In this document: positions 16,992 through 24,963 of the stretch, piece by piece
How positions within the stretch are numbered: position 1 is the first letter of the stretch
Layout: every line of letters begins with the position of its first letter
Assembly: GCA_019694465.1 (NCBI GenBank)
Contig: JAIBBV010000036.1
Coordinates: forward strand, 1-39,869
Direction: 5' to 3'
DNA: 39,869 nucleotides
Source of the DNA: Oligoflexia bacterium
GTDB lineage: Bacteria; Bdellovibrionota_C; UBA2361; JAFLCA01
Notes under the pieces: model-generated
What the model was told of the DNA's origin: nothing
What the model saw: only the letters and a program-made list of their open reading frames with translations
Database searches by the model: none
Position numbers and translations under genes: made by a program

Positions 16992-16998
16992 GCGCCGC

Positions 16999-18069
16999 AT
17001 GGACGCATCTCTTACAAAAGATTCCCTGACTGAGACCAACGGCTCTAGTGGCATTGGCAATACAGCACACAAAGCGTTGGGTTTTGGCGTATTGGTGGCG
17101 ATTGGGTCGCTCTTTTTTACACTTGTTGTTTTAGAGTTGGTTTTCAGGCTAGTCGCTCCAGCATCAAAACAAATCCTGAGCTGGAGCGATCGTCCTAAGC
17201 GTTACTATTTTGTCCACGCTTCCCACGATGTGCGTGACTTTCAATATTCGCGTCACAAGACCGCCTCAACTTTTCGAATTGTAGTGCTTGGAGATTCTTT
17301 CTCATTCGGAGATTATCTGCAGTTCGATGATACTTTCCCCAAGCGCCTTGAGCGGTATTTAAATCTAAACGAGGGAGTAGGGCGGGTAGAAGTAATTAAT
17401 TATGGAGTCTCATCATATTCAACAGTTAAGGAAAGTAAGCTTCTACGGCAGGCAATGCACTTAGAACCTGACCTAATACTGTTACAAATTACCCTTAATG
17501 ATCCCGAAATAGTTCCATTCCACCCACGCCACCCCTTTCAAGGTCCAGATGGAAAAGTGCATCTCCCAAAAATTCTCAATTACTGGAAAAGCCTAAAATT
17601 CATAATTGAGCGAGTCGCTTACCATCGACTCGAACGCGAATATCGCGAATACTTTCATAATCTTTTCTCCGAGCCCCGTACTCGTGACTATTTTGTTAAG
17701 GGCATAACTGCCTTTCAACATGTGACTGCTGCGCATTTTGTCCCGCTAGGAGCTGTCTTATTCCCACTTTTTGATTCTACATTTGATGAAAAGTATGAGT
17801 TTGCGCATGAGCACCAGCAGGTAGATACCTTATTAGCTGAGCGCAATATTCCACACCTCGATCTGCTGCCATTCTATGAGCATATCCCTGCTGAGCGCTT
17901 GCAGGTTATTCCGCATGAGAACGCCCATCCAAATGAGATTGCCCATAGAATTGCCAGCGAAGCTATCTATAGTTGGTTGCAAGACGCTCATTTGGTCCCT
18001 GAGTATGCATTTTCGCGAGCTTACGACTCAGTGCGCATAGGTCTAAAACCTCCAGCGTTACCTGGATAG
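16999..18069 (+). CDS. Membrane-anchored SGNH/GDSL-type hydrolase
   Basis: 356 residues from ATG 16999. One membrane helix (about 27-50) anchors an SGNH hydrolase domain. Block I is 'VVLGDSFSFGD' with the presumed nucleophile Ser100. Block II carries Gly in 'NYGVSSYST', block III carries Asn in 'QITLNDPE', and block V holds the catalytic His in 'HPNEIAH'. Such proteins act as esterases or O-acyl transfer/removal enzymes on envelope glycans; the substrate cannot be inferred. The frame is open back to 16840, but that upstream part overlaps a good promoter and does not resemble the family. It lies between tsaE and lysC on the same strand. Confidence 0.85.
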   Translation: MDASLTKDSLTETNGSSGIGNTAHKALGFGVLVAIGSLFFTLVVLELVFRLVAPASKQILSWSDRPKRYYFVHASHDVRDFQYSRHKTASTFRIVVLGDSFSFGDYLQFDDTFPKRLERYLNLNEGVGRVEVINYGVSSYSTVKESKLLRQAMHLEPDLILLQITLNDPEIVPFHPRHPFQGPDGKVHLPKILNYWKSLKFIIERVAYHRLEREYREYFHNLFSEPRTRDYFVKGITAFQHVTAAHFVPLGAVLFPLFDSTFDEKYEFAHEHQQVDTLLAERNIPHLDLLPFYEHIPAERLQVIPHENAHPNEIAHRIASEAIYSWLQDAHLVPEYAFSRAYDSVRIGLKPPALPG

Positions 18070-18079
18070 TGCTTAAGCC

Positions 18080-18108
18080 TCGAAATCCTTGCCAGTTCGG
18101 TATATAAG
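18080..18108 (+). promoter_or_regulatory. Candidate leaderless promoter of lysC
   Basis: TCGAAA (18080-18085), a 17-base spacer and TATAAG (18103-18108; an overlapping TATATA begins at 18101). The lysC ATG at 18116 again starts seven bases after the -10, the same geometry as the promoter at 16963. No ribosome-binding site precedes the ATG. Confidence 0.5.
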
Positions 18109-18115
18109 TTAGCCT

Positions 18116-19399
18116 ATGCGGGTGGTAGTAAAAAAATTTGGTGGCACCTCGGTTGGCGACATCTCACGTATTCGTGAGGCTGCCAAGCTAGTGGTGCGCT
18201 ATAGGGCTCAGCATCCTGAAGAGCGTTTGGTGGTGGTGGTCTCCGCGATGGCTGGCGAGACAAATCGACTTTTGGCGCTAGCGCGTTCTTGTAGCTCAAA
18301 TGCAACTGCGCGTGAGCTTGATATGATAGCCGCGACTGGGGAGCAGGTGACTATTGCTTTAATGGCAATGGCGCTTACAGATCTTGGGGCAAAGGCTGAG
18401 AGTCTAACCGGTGCTCAGGCTGGCGTGATTACAACTGAGCAGTTTATGGGTGCGCAGGTTGAGCGGATTGATACAGCGCGCCTCGAATCTTTATTGGCTG
18501 AAGATATTATCCCGGTTGTGGCCGGTTTCCAGGGCCTTTCAGAGTCAAGAGAAATTACGACCCTCGGCCGCGGTGGATCCGATATCAGTGCTGTGGCACT
18601 AGCGGCGGCACTAGAGGCAGCTGCTTGTTACATATATACGGATGTCGAAGGCGTTTTTTCGGCCGATCCTCGCATTTGTCCCGATGCACGTCTTTTGCGC
18701 CGAATCTCGCATGAGGAAATGCTCGAGTTAGCAACTCTAGGGGCTAAGGTCTTACACCCGCGTTCAGTACTCTTTGCTATGCGCTATAGAGTACCGCTTG
18801 TCACTCTTTCGACATTTAGGTCAGGGCCCGGGACGTGGATAGTTAACGAGGGAGAAATTATGGAAGCACCAGTTGTGAGTGGCATTACTCACCGTAGCGA
18901 TGAAGCTAGAATTACTCTCAGTAAGGTACCGGGCGGCTTGCCGGACGGACTTCAGAGGTTAGGCAAGGTATTCGCCGATATTGGTAAGGCAGGTATCCCT
19001 GTTGATATGCTGACCCAGAATCGTGGGGCGGATGGGCTTTTGGACTTGAGCTTTACTGTGCCGGATGAGCATAGCTCGCACTGTCTTGAACTATGTCAGG
19101 CTTTGGTTCCAGAAATCGGTGCAGAAGGGGCGGGCATTGATCGAAATATTGCAAAGGTCTCGGTGGTAGGAGTTGGTATTCACGCGCATGCGGATGTCGC
19201 TAGTAAAATTTTTAAGGCTTTGGCTAGTGAAAGAATTGAAGTTTTAATGCTCTCCACAAGCGAGATTAAGATTTCTGTGGTAATCCCGCGTAAATACGCA
19301 GAGCTAGCGGTGCGCTGCTTGCATGACGCGCTTGTGCTTGCTCAGCTAGCTAGTGGCAGTTCGCCCCAAGCTGAAGCTAGGGCTGCCGTGTCACATTAG
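18116..19399 (+). CDS. lysC: Aspartate kinase
   Basis: 427 residues. The N-terminal kinase domain opens with 'VVKKFGGTSVGD', contains the 'TLGRGGSDISAVALA' loop and ends with 'ATLGAKVLHPRS'. Two C-terminal ACT domains (about 265-415) provide amino-acid feedback sensing. The enzyme phosphorylates aspartate, the first step toward lysine/diaminopimelate, threonine and methionine. The length fits the monofunctional class with lysine and/or threonine control. The ATG lies seven bases behind a -10 hexamer and lacks a ribosome-binding site. A large hairpin after the stop probably terminates transcription. Confidence 0.97.
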   Translation: MRVVVKKFGGTSVGDISRIREAAKLVVRYRAQHPEERLVVVVSAMAGETNRLLALARSCSSNATARELDMIAATGEQVTIALMAMALTDLGAKAESLTGAQAGVITTEQFMGAQVERIDTARLESLLAEDIIPVVAGFQGLSESREITTLGRGGSDISAVALAAALEAAACYIYTDVEGVFSADPRICPDARLLRRISHEEMLELATLGAKVLHPRSVLFAMRYRVPLVTLSTFRSGPGTWIVNEGEIMEAPVVSGITHRSDEARITLSKVPGGLPDGLQRLGKVFADIGKAGIPVDMLTQNRGADGLLDLSFTVPDEHSSHCLELCQALVPEIGAEGAGIDRNIAKVSVVGVGIHAHADVASKIFKALASERIEVLMLSTSEIKISVVIPRKYAELAVRCLHDALVLAQLASGSSPQAEARAAVSH

Positions 19400-19450
19400 A
19401 TTAAGAAAGCATTCCTTGATATTATGTGCCGTTCGTGTGTTCCTTGGGTC

Positions 19451-19497
19451 GCGTGGGGGCTAAATCTAATTATTTCGAGCTATTAGACTCCCCACGC
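19451..19497. terminator. Bidirectional terminator hairpin between convergent genes
   Basis: An outer stem GCGTGGGG (19451-19458) pairs with CCCCACGC (19490-19497). An inner stem TCTAAT/ATTAGA lies inside it. It lies between the lysC stop (19399) and the end of a minus-strand reading frame (19558). A second small hairpin (GGCTAA-GGC-TTAGCC, 19539-19553) lies just past that minus-strand stop. T-runs are weak, so the structure is clear but the termination role is inferred. Confidence 0.5.
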
Positions 19498-19557
19498 TTA
19501 TAAAGAGTAGAAGTCAAATCGCTGGTTAGCTTGTACACGGCTAAGGCTTAGCCCTGT

Positions 19558-19770
19558 CTAGGCTAACCAAGCACGCATGTGCTCGCGGGCTTGTTCTGGG
19601 TCACGCGCTTTCAAAAAAAAGGCGTTGGGCCCAGGTTCAAGCCTGTGAGCATTTCTTACGGTTTGGCGCGAGTGTGTGCTCGCGTCGAAAACAAGGTCCA
19701 ATTCTAGATCATTTCTATCCTCCCAGCGTCGCGAAAGCGGCGCGTCAGTCACAGGCTTGGGAGGCTTAGG
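19558..19770 (-). pseudogene. 3' remnant of a minus-strand gene cut by the GC-rich island
   Basis: A minus-strand open frame ending at TAG 19560-19558. Its last roughly 70 codons have the composition and codon choice of the host genes and read like a real C-terminus (for example 'RRWEDRNDLELDLVFDA', then 'LEPGPNAFFLKARDPEQA' and 'REHMRAWLA'). Upstream of about 19770 the same frame stays open only because it is antisense to the GC-rich lipoprotein gene. I therefore read it as the surviving 3' end of an older gene whose 5' part was replaced or displaced. A possible 5' part is discussed as a finding (20890-21066). No family recognised. Confidence 0.45.
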
Positions 19771-20886
19771 GTGATCGCAGCGGAGATTTCTCCGATGTTC
19801 AAAGTGCTGCTTCCTTTCCTCGCCGCCGTTGCCCTCGTGGGCTGCGGTGGTGGGGGCGGTGGGGACAACAACCCGCCGCAGAACCCGCCGGAGTACGACG
19901 TGGTGATCACGTCGGCACTCCCGCTGGCACCGCGTACCGCACTGTGCGGGTACGCCGTTGAGCACGGGACGAGCAACCCCGCGCCCAACGTTTCCATCGT
20001 GCTCGATCCTCCGGGCGGTCTGCCTCTCGCGAACGTCTTCACCGACGCGAACGGCAACTTCTGCACCAACCCGGCAGGCTTCTTTGGCGACATCGCTGGA
20101 GAGGTCTTTGTCTACGTCGATGACGGGAACGGGGGCAACTCCGATACCGTGTCGGTGCTGATCTCGCCCTACACCCGGGATATTCTCTTGTCCTCCGACT
20201 GCTGGGGCAACGGTGATACCGTGGCCCTCAGAGTCGAGGACGTCTCGAACGGGCAATTCCGGCCGTTCGAGATCAAGATCTGGGACAAGGACGGGAATCT
20301 CATCGACACGGTCAACGGTGGTGCTGGACTCGCCTTTCGGCAGAACCAGCTCGTGGACGGGGTCTACGACCTGCAGGGTCGTGATACCGGTACGGGCGAG
20401 TTCACGCCTATTCGGCGAGTTGCTTCCCTCAAGTCGTTCGAGCCAGCCCTAGGAGCTTCGGTGGCCCGACAACTCGACAGCCTCGGAAACGCCCTGCCGC
20501 TCTCGCAGTCGCGGGAGTGGGATGGCGATGATGGGGTTCCGCGCGACATAGGGATCGCTACGTACATCAGCCAGTCGACGCATCTTGGGGGTACGCTCTA
20601 CGCCCAAGATCCCGACGGCTTTGTACTGACGTCCCCGATTGCGCCCGGAGCGTCGACGGTGGGCTGGCAGCCGGATCTCCCGGGAGTTTGGTTCGTGCAA
20701 GTCGAGATCAACCTGCCGACACCCGGTCTCACAACTTCCGAATGGCGTCCGGTTCTCGTTTTTCCGGCCCCATGAGGAGGTTGCGCGACGCAGGAAGATC
20801 GGCGGCGGCGCGCGACGGCAGCTGGTTCCACGGGGGCCCGCTTGTCGTCGCGCGCAAGCGCTTCGATCGGCGGCCCCCTGGACCCT
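19771..20886. other. GC-rich compositional island
   Basis: From about 19771 to 20886 the sequence is strikingly richer in G and C than everything around it. Third codon positions of the lipoprotein gene are almost all G or C, unlike any neighbour. The change is abrupt at both ends. No integrase, transposase, tRNA or obvious direct repeats mark the borders. Recent horizontal acquisition or an assembly chimera would both explain it. Confidence 0.75.
19795..20775 (+). CDS. GC-rich secreted lipoprotein of unknown function
   Basis: 326 residues from ATG 19795 (the frame also opens at GTG 19771). A signal peptide ends in lipobox LVGC with the lipidated Cys17, followed by six glycines and an Asn/Pro-rich spacer. 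The rest is predicted beta-rich and exported. A first domain (about 35-125) resembles Ig-like or carboxypeptidase-regulatory folds ('NVSIVLDPPGGLPLANVFTD', then 'ANGNFC'). A later part ends in 'GVWFVQVEINLP', as in domains that describe a physical effect on a surface-exposed strand. I recognise no enzyme motif. Codon use is extremely GC-rich and foreign to the window. It is the only gene of the island. Confidence 0.8.
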   Translation: MFKVLLPFLAAVALVGCGGGGGGDNNPPQNPPEYDVVITSALPLAPRTALCGYAVEHGTSNPAPNVSIVLDPPGGLPLANVFTDANGNFCTNPAGFFGDIAGEVFVYVDDGNGGNSDTVSVLISPYTRDILLSSDCWGNGDTVALRVEDVSNGQFRPFEIKIWDKDGNLIDTVNGGAGLAFRQNQLVDGVYDLQGRDTGTGEFTPIRRVASLKSFEPALGASVARQLDSLGNALPLSQSREWDGDDGVPRDIGIATYISQSTHLGGTLYAQDPDGFVLTSPIAPGASTVGWQPDLPGVWFVQVEINLPTPGLTTSEWRPVLVFPAP

Positions 20887-21105
20887 TTTTCCTTGAGGTT
20901 TCCCTCTCGGTTTCTGAAACGTGCGTGCTTGGAAAGCCTTCCTCTTTGTCTTCATTCTGTCTCGCAAGTATTTGCGTAGTGGGAACTGCGCTTCCCTATA
21001 CTTGAGCAGATTTCTCGGTAAATACTGAAACCTTTCAGCTCCCGTAACTGGCATACCTCTTGCCACTCCTAGGCCCTTGGTTGCCGAAGTCTAAGGGGGG
21101 CTATT
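20776..21105. other. Intergenic stretch across the island's right border
   Basis: The first 110 bases are still GC-rich and without an identifiable gene. From about 20890 composition returns to normal. It contains a 14-base palindrome (CTGAAACCTTTCAG, 21025-21038) and a weak promoter-like pair TTGCGT/TATACT (20972-21002, 19-base spacer). The ribosome-binding site of the HDOD gene (TAAGGGGGG, 21092-21100) is at its end. Confidence 0.4.
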
Positions 21106-22266
21106 ATGAGCTGTCGCGTATTATTGGTTGATTCAAACTCTGAAGATCTAGCCCGTAATGAAGGCCGACTTAGAATATTGCGCCCAGACTGGGTCGTGAA
21201 AACCTGCTCAAACGGAGCAATGGCGCTTAAGGAGATTCAATCTGACCCCTAGGACGCACTAGTTTGCGATGTGACCCACTCTGACATGCGGGGCGCTGAG
21301 CTTTTACGCAAAGTGTCTCAGGACCAGCCCCTGTGTGTGCGCATAATTGCTGCAAATGGGCTGGATGAGGCGGATGCCTTAGAAGGCATTGGAGTCGCGC
21401 ATCGGGTCTTAGTTAAAGATACAGAAGGCGCAAAAATTCCTGACCTAATCGAAAGGGCCATGATGCTGCGCGAGAGGCTAAGGAGTGCCCGGCTAAGAAA
21501 GCTTTTAACAAAGATGACGCGCTTGCCGAATCCGCCTGAAACATTTTTGGCCATGCAGCGCTTGTTGGAACGCGAAGAATTCCATCTGCAAAGTTTGCTA
21601 GGGCATCTGAGGAAGGACGTGATGCTGTCGGCGGCGGTGCTTAAGGTAGCCAATAGTTCCTTCTTCGGTGCGCGCCATCCCGTCGAGTCTCTTGATAGGG
21701 CTGTTAACTTGCTCGGCGTGAATACGGTAAAGAATGTGGCGCTAAGCGCAGAGCTATTTGCGGGTGTCGACAAAGTACGAGCCAAGCACTTTAAGCTGCA
21801 GCAGTTGTTTGAGCATTCCACCAGGGTGGCCACAGCAGCGGCATCGCTGGCGCGAGAGCGCAAGGCCAGCAAGAAAATATGCGATTTGGCCTACACAGCA
21901 GGGCTACTTCACGATGTGGGCAAGCTCATTTTTGTGCAGGTTCTGCCCTATGAATATCGTATGGTGACTGAGCGGGTAGGGCGCGAGTTTCCCTCCCTCT
22001 ATGAGTCTGAAATTAGCGCCTTTGGCGTAAGCCACCAAGAGGTAGGTGCCTACGTGTTATCGCTATGGAATATTCCAGAAGCGGTGGTGGAGGCTGTAGC
22101 TTATCATCACCAACCTTCTTTTGCCCCTTCACGCGAGGAGTCGGTCCTAACTTATGTGGTTGCAGCAAACTTAATGGACCGGGGGCTGGCAGATTGCTTG
22201 TCAGCTGATGGGGAAGCCGAAGAACGTAGCTATTTAACACAGCTAGGCGTGCCCTTGGTTTCCTGA
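21106..22266 (+). pseudogene. REC-HDOD response regulator interrupted by an in-frame TAG
   Basis: An ATG at 21106 with a good ribosome-binding site (21092-21100) opens a receiver domain (MSCRVLLVDSNSEDLARNE). After 48 codons an in-frame TAG (21250-21252) stops it. The same frame then continues without a shift for 337 codons: the rest of the receiver ('DALVCDVTHSDMRGAELL', phospho-acceptor Asp present) and a full HDOD domain (about 'LPNPPETFLAMQRLL' to 'AVVEAVAYHHQP'). HDOD regulators act in signalling, often around motility or cyclic di-GMP control. The stop falls where receiver domains usually have Tyr or Phe before Asp, so one base change from TAC/TAT explains it. It may be a recent pseudogene, a sequencing error, or a split gene translated from a downstream GTG (21271). 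Confidence 0.85.
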
Positions 22267-22360
22267 TGCTATTTGCCCGCTGATAGCCCTATTTGGGCGA
22301 TAGTAGGCTGTTGCACAGCGTGCTTTTAATATGCTGCGCTGAAGGCTAAGATTAAGGGTA

Positions 22361-23239
22361 ATGACTAATGTAGTGAGCGTATCCCACAGTCGAGAACCTG
22401 CGCCGGTTGGTGAATATCATTCACTAAGTCTTGGTTCCGCACGATTGCAAGTACAAGAGCGGCGTGTGGATATTTGGGTGCCTCCGGTTGTTCCACCCAC
22501 TAGTGGCTTGGAAGTTCTATTCGTCTTAGATGGGCAGAGCGCTTTTAGTAGGGGGCCGGGTAGGGCAGCCGGTCCAAGCTGGGGATTGGAAGATGTAGTT
22601 ACAGCTCGGGTAGCGCTGGGTTTACCGGGGATGCTTGTAGTGGGTGTGCACACCACCGGTGCTCAGGATCGATTCTTCAATTTTACATCTCGAGATTCAT
22701 ATGAAGTCGCTTCTTTGGGGTCAGTGCGCGGTGGTAATGTCTCCAATTTTTCTAAATGGGTAGCCCAGGAACTTAGACCACTCATCCAGGAACGCTTTCC
22801 AGTAAGTCGCGATGCAGAGGCAGCTCACTTCGCTGGATCCTCTCTGGCTGCTTTCGCTGTGGCAAAAACAGCAGTAGAGCAGGGTGGCTTTGGCCATATT
22901 TATATTCTATCCCCTGGCTACTTTCGCTCCGCGCCACCGGAGCGAAAGGAGCATACCTTACTAACCGAGCTTGGCGGTGCAGATCTGAGCAACGTCGCAG
23001 TTCATGTTGCTTGCGGAACTGAGGAAGGCATCGGCTGCAGTGATGAGCAAACCGAACAAGGCGACGCCTATCTTTCGGGTCGAATGTTAGATATTTGCGA
23101 CTCACTTGCTAAACGCTCGGGTGCCACTTTTATCACCTTGGAACCAGACGCTCACTGTGACGGACGTCATAGTGTCGCATTATGGCACCATAGTATGCGC
23201 TACTTTTTAGCTAGTAGTGCCCATCCAAAAGTAGCCTAA
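22361..23239 (+). CDS. Putative esterase (Fes/IroE/esterase D-like alpha/beta hydrolase)
   Basis: 292 residues. The opening strand 'LEVLFVLDGQSAF' and the later 'HFAGSSLAAFAVAKTAV' (G-x-S-x nucleophile elbow with Ser) match the putative esterase family PF00756. A late acid/His region ends in 'HCDGRHSVALWHHSMRYFL', with several possible catalytic histidines. Related proteins hydrolyse siderophore, formaldehyde-adduct or glycan esters; the substrate is not readable here. No signal peptide, so probably cytoplasmic. The start ATG follows TAAGGG two bases upstream, and a -10-like TAAGAT lies eight bases before it. The 3' end overlaps the convergent ComEA-like gene by four bases. Confidence 0.82.
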   Translation: MTNVVSVSHSREPAPVGEYHSLSLGSARLQVQERRVDIWVPPVVPPTSGLEVLFVLDGQSAFSRGPGRAAGPSWGLEDVVTARVALGLPGMLVVGVHTTGAQDRFFNFTSRDSYEVASLGSVRGGNVSNFSKWVAQELRPLIQERFPVSRDAEAAHFAGSSLAAFAVAKTAVEQGGFGHIYILSPGYFRSAPPERKEHTLLTELGGADLSNVAVHVACGTEEGIGCSDEQTEQGDAYLSGRMLDICDSLAKRSGATFITLEPDAHCDGRHSVALWHHSMRYFLASSAHPKVA

Positions 23240-23628
23240 GACTTTTGCCGCGGTTCTATATACTTTGATAGCTTGAGGGCCTGCTTTGGCCCGAGTCCAT
23301 GAACAACTTCCAATGCTTTGAACGCCGCAGTCCGTTCTAAGCTGCTGGCCATGGCCTGAATTTCAGCGCGCTGCGAAATTATTCTGCTAGCTAGTGTGTC
23401 TCCAATTCCAGGAATTAGGAGCAGATCGGCCATAGTCGCCTGCGACAAAGGAATCGCAGTACCATAGGCGAGTAGAGATTCGGGGTCGCTGTCTTGCTTG
23501 ACCTTGGCTAGGTCTATATTTATCGACTTTTCGCTATTGCAAAGCCAGGCTAATGCAATAGCGCCTACTAGTAGTAGTGTAGAACGCGTATAATAGCGAC
23601 TTGCTGAATGCAAACCTAACTCTAACAT
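23236..23628 (-). CDS. ComEA-like helix-hairpin-helix protein
   Basis: 130 residues. A single N-terminal membrane anchor (about 16-31) and a short linker precede two helix-hairpin-helix motifs. The first is 'LLLIPGIGDTLASRII' and the second 'LEVVHGLGPKQALKLSKYI'. That is the layout of ComEA, the periplasmic double-stranded DNA receptor used in natural transformation. Small HhH proteins of unknown role also share it. No other competence gene is in the window. It converges on and overlaps the esterase gene by four bases. Confidence 0.75.
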   Translation of the reverse strand: MLELGLHSASRYYTRSTLLLVGAIALAWLCNSEKSINIDLAKVKQDSDPESLLAYGTAIPLSQATMADLLLIPGIGDTLASRIISQRAEIQAMASSLERTAAFKALEVVHGLGPKQALKLSKYIEPRQKS

Positions 23629-23688
23629 ACTTACTTTGTTTGCCGACGAGGCATCCCCTGTAAATCAATCGGGGTATAAGAGCGGGTG

Positions 23689-23717
23689 TTGCCACAATAG
23701 CTAGCTAAGTACACAAT
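23689..23717 (+). promoter_or_regulatory. Candidate promoter of the MFS gene, leaderless geometry
   Basis: TTGCCA (23689-23694), a 17-base spacer and CACAAT (23712-23717). The -35 matches five of six bases and the -10 four of six. The GTG start at 23725 lies seven bases after the -10, as for lysC and the SGNH hydrolase. An AGGGA just before the GTG is too close to act as an ordinary ribosome-binding site. Confidence 0.4.
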
Positions 23718-23724
23718 TTAGGGA

Positions 23725-24963
23725 GTGAAAAACTCAGCATTAAAATCACCGGCGGTTTGGGCTTGGGCGCTCTATGATTTTGCCAACTCCTCATTTGGCG
23801 TGCTTTTTCTGTCACTTTTGTTTCCAGTCTATTTTCGGCATGTCATTGCTGGTGGCGGCTCTGCAGCAGATTTTTGGTGGGGGCTGTGCTCCGGTGGTTC
23901 GGTAGCGCTAGCCGCTGTCCTGTCGCCTTTTCTTGGTGCTAGTTTGGATCTTAGTCGCATGCATCGAGCTTGGCTGATTGCCTTCAGTCTTTTGTGTATC
24001 AGCTGTACAGCAGCTTTGAAGCTATCTCCGCAGATTGGATTTGCTGCAGTGGTAGTCCTATTTGTGTTGGCAAACTTGGGCTACTACTTGTCGCTAATGG
24101 TCTATGATACTTATTTACCGACCCTAACTAGCCGAGCTACTCGCGGCACTGTCTCAGGTTTCGGTTGGTCACTTGGCTATTTGGGGGGCTTGGTTGCTTC
24201 GCTCGCCTTTTCGCCTTGGTATAGGCCAGGATTTGATACTAGCGGGGCGGAGTCAGATTATCTCTTCTGCTTTGTTCTTATTGCGGTATTTTTTCTGGTA
24301 TTCGCCTTGCCAGCTTTCTTTGTTTTGCCTCAACCAGGTAGCGATAGAAGTGAGGTTGAGAAGAGCGGCTCTAGTTTTAGGCGCGTTCTTGTAACGTTAT
24401 CTCATTTTAGCCAGCACAAACAGATTTTCTTACTAATAGTTGGCTACTCACTTGCCTACTGCGCCCTAAATACAATTTTTTCATTCTTTAGCATTTACGC
24501 TTCAGTGACCCTGGGTGCCAGTGTCCCGCAGGTCACAATTGTATTCCTTATATTTCAAGTAGTAGGGCTGCCAGCAGTTTTTATTGCCGGAAAAATTGGG
24601 GATAAGATTGGACTGCACAAAGTACTTCTCTTCTCTGTTCTAGGTTGGGTGGTGGTAGTTACTGCACTGCTTTTAAGTCCCTCATTGTGGATGCTGTACC
24701 TGCTAAGCGCTGCTGCTGGCTGTCTCTCAGGGCCCACATCGTCCAGCGCTAGGGCCCTCGCTTCCCAAATTAGCCCGCCAGATAAATCTTCAGAGATTAT
24801 GGGATTTATGGGATTTGCCGCTCGAATAGCTGCCGCAGTTGGGCCGCTTGTATTTGGAGTTATGTCGTGGTGCACAAATTCTCAACAACTTGCGCTAAGT
24901 TTCCAATTGGTGTTTTTGATTTCGGCGTGGGCGTGTTTGAAAGCCTGCGCGAATGAGTTTTGA
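23725..24963 (+). CDS. MFS transporter of the UMF1/Atg22-like family
   Basis: 412 residues with about twelve hydrophobic segments. The opening 'WAWALYDFANSSFGVLFLSL' is the hallmark of the Atg22-like (UMF1) branch of the major facilitator superfamily. It is followed by 'FPVYF', and the second half carries 'GKIGDKIG', the usual inter-helix loop. Yeast Atg22 exports amino acids from the vacuole; bacterial substrates are mostly unknown. The start is GTG. The last codons (Ala-Asn-Glu-Phe-stop) lie inside the left arm of the hairpin that opens repeat copy B, so the repeat was inserted at, or evolved from, the 3' end of the gene. Confidence 0.87.
   Translation: MKNSALKSPAVWAWALYDFANSSFGVLFLSLLFPVYFRHVIAGGGSAADFWWGLCSGGSVALAAVLSPFLGASLDLSRMHRAWLIAFSLLCISCTAALKLSPQIGFAAVVVLFVLANLGYYLSLMVYDTYLPTLTSRATRGTVSGFGWSLGYLGGLVASLAFSPWYRPGFDTSGAESDYLFCFVLIAVFFLVFALPAFFVLPQPGSDRSEVEKSGSSFRRVLVTLSHFSQHKQIFLLIVGYSLAYCALNTIFSFFSIYASVTLGASVPQVTIVFLIFQVVGLPAVFIAGKIGDKIGLHKVLLFSVLGWVVVVTALLLSPSLWMLYLLSAAAGCLSGPTSSSARALASQISPPDKSSEIMGFMGFAARIAAAVGPLVFGVMSWCTNSQQLALSFQLVFLISAWACLKACANEF

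Noticed and set aside
16840..16998. Upstream start for the SGNH hydrolase
   Set aside because: The 53 extra residues are unlike the family, and a consensus promoter lies within them.
19558..20256. A 232-codon minus-strand frame as a complete gene
   Set aside because: Its first 160 codons are antisense to the GC-rich lipoprotein gene, whose plus-strand product has a signal peptide and lipobox. Only the last 70 codons look coding, so it is listed as a remnant.
20449..21066. A 205-codon minus-strand frame as a complete gene
   Set aside because: Most of it is antisense to the lipoprotein and its GC-rich trailer. Only the first roughly 58 codons lie in normal DNA; they are mentioned only as a possible 5' fragment.
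21250..21252. TAG as a recoded sense codon (pyrrolysine or readthrough)
   Set aside because: TAG ends many intact genes here (first sHsp, tilS, cdaR, glmM, tsaE, lysC), so general recoding is not credible. No readthrough context was recognised.
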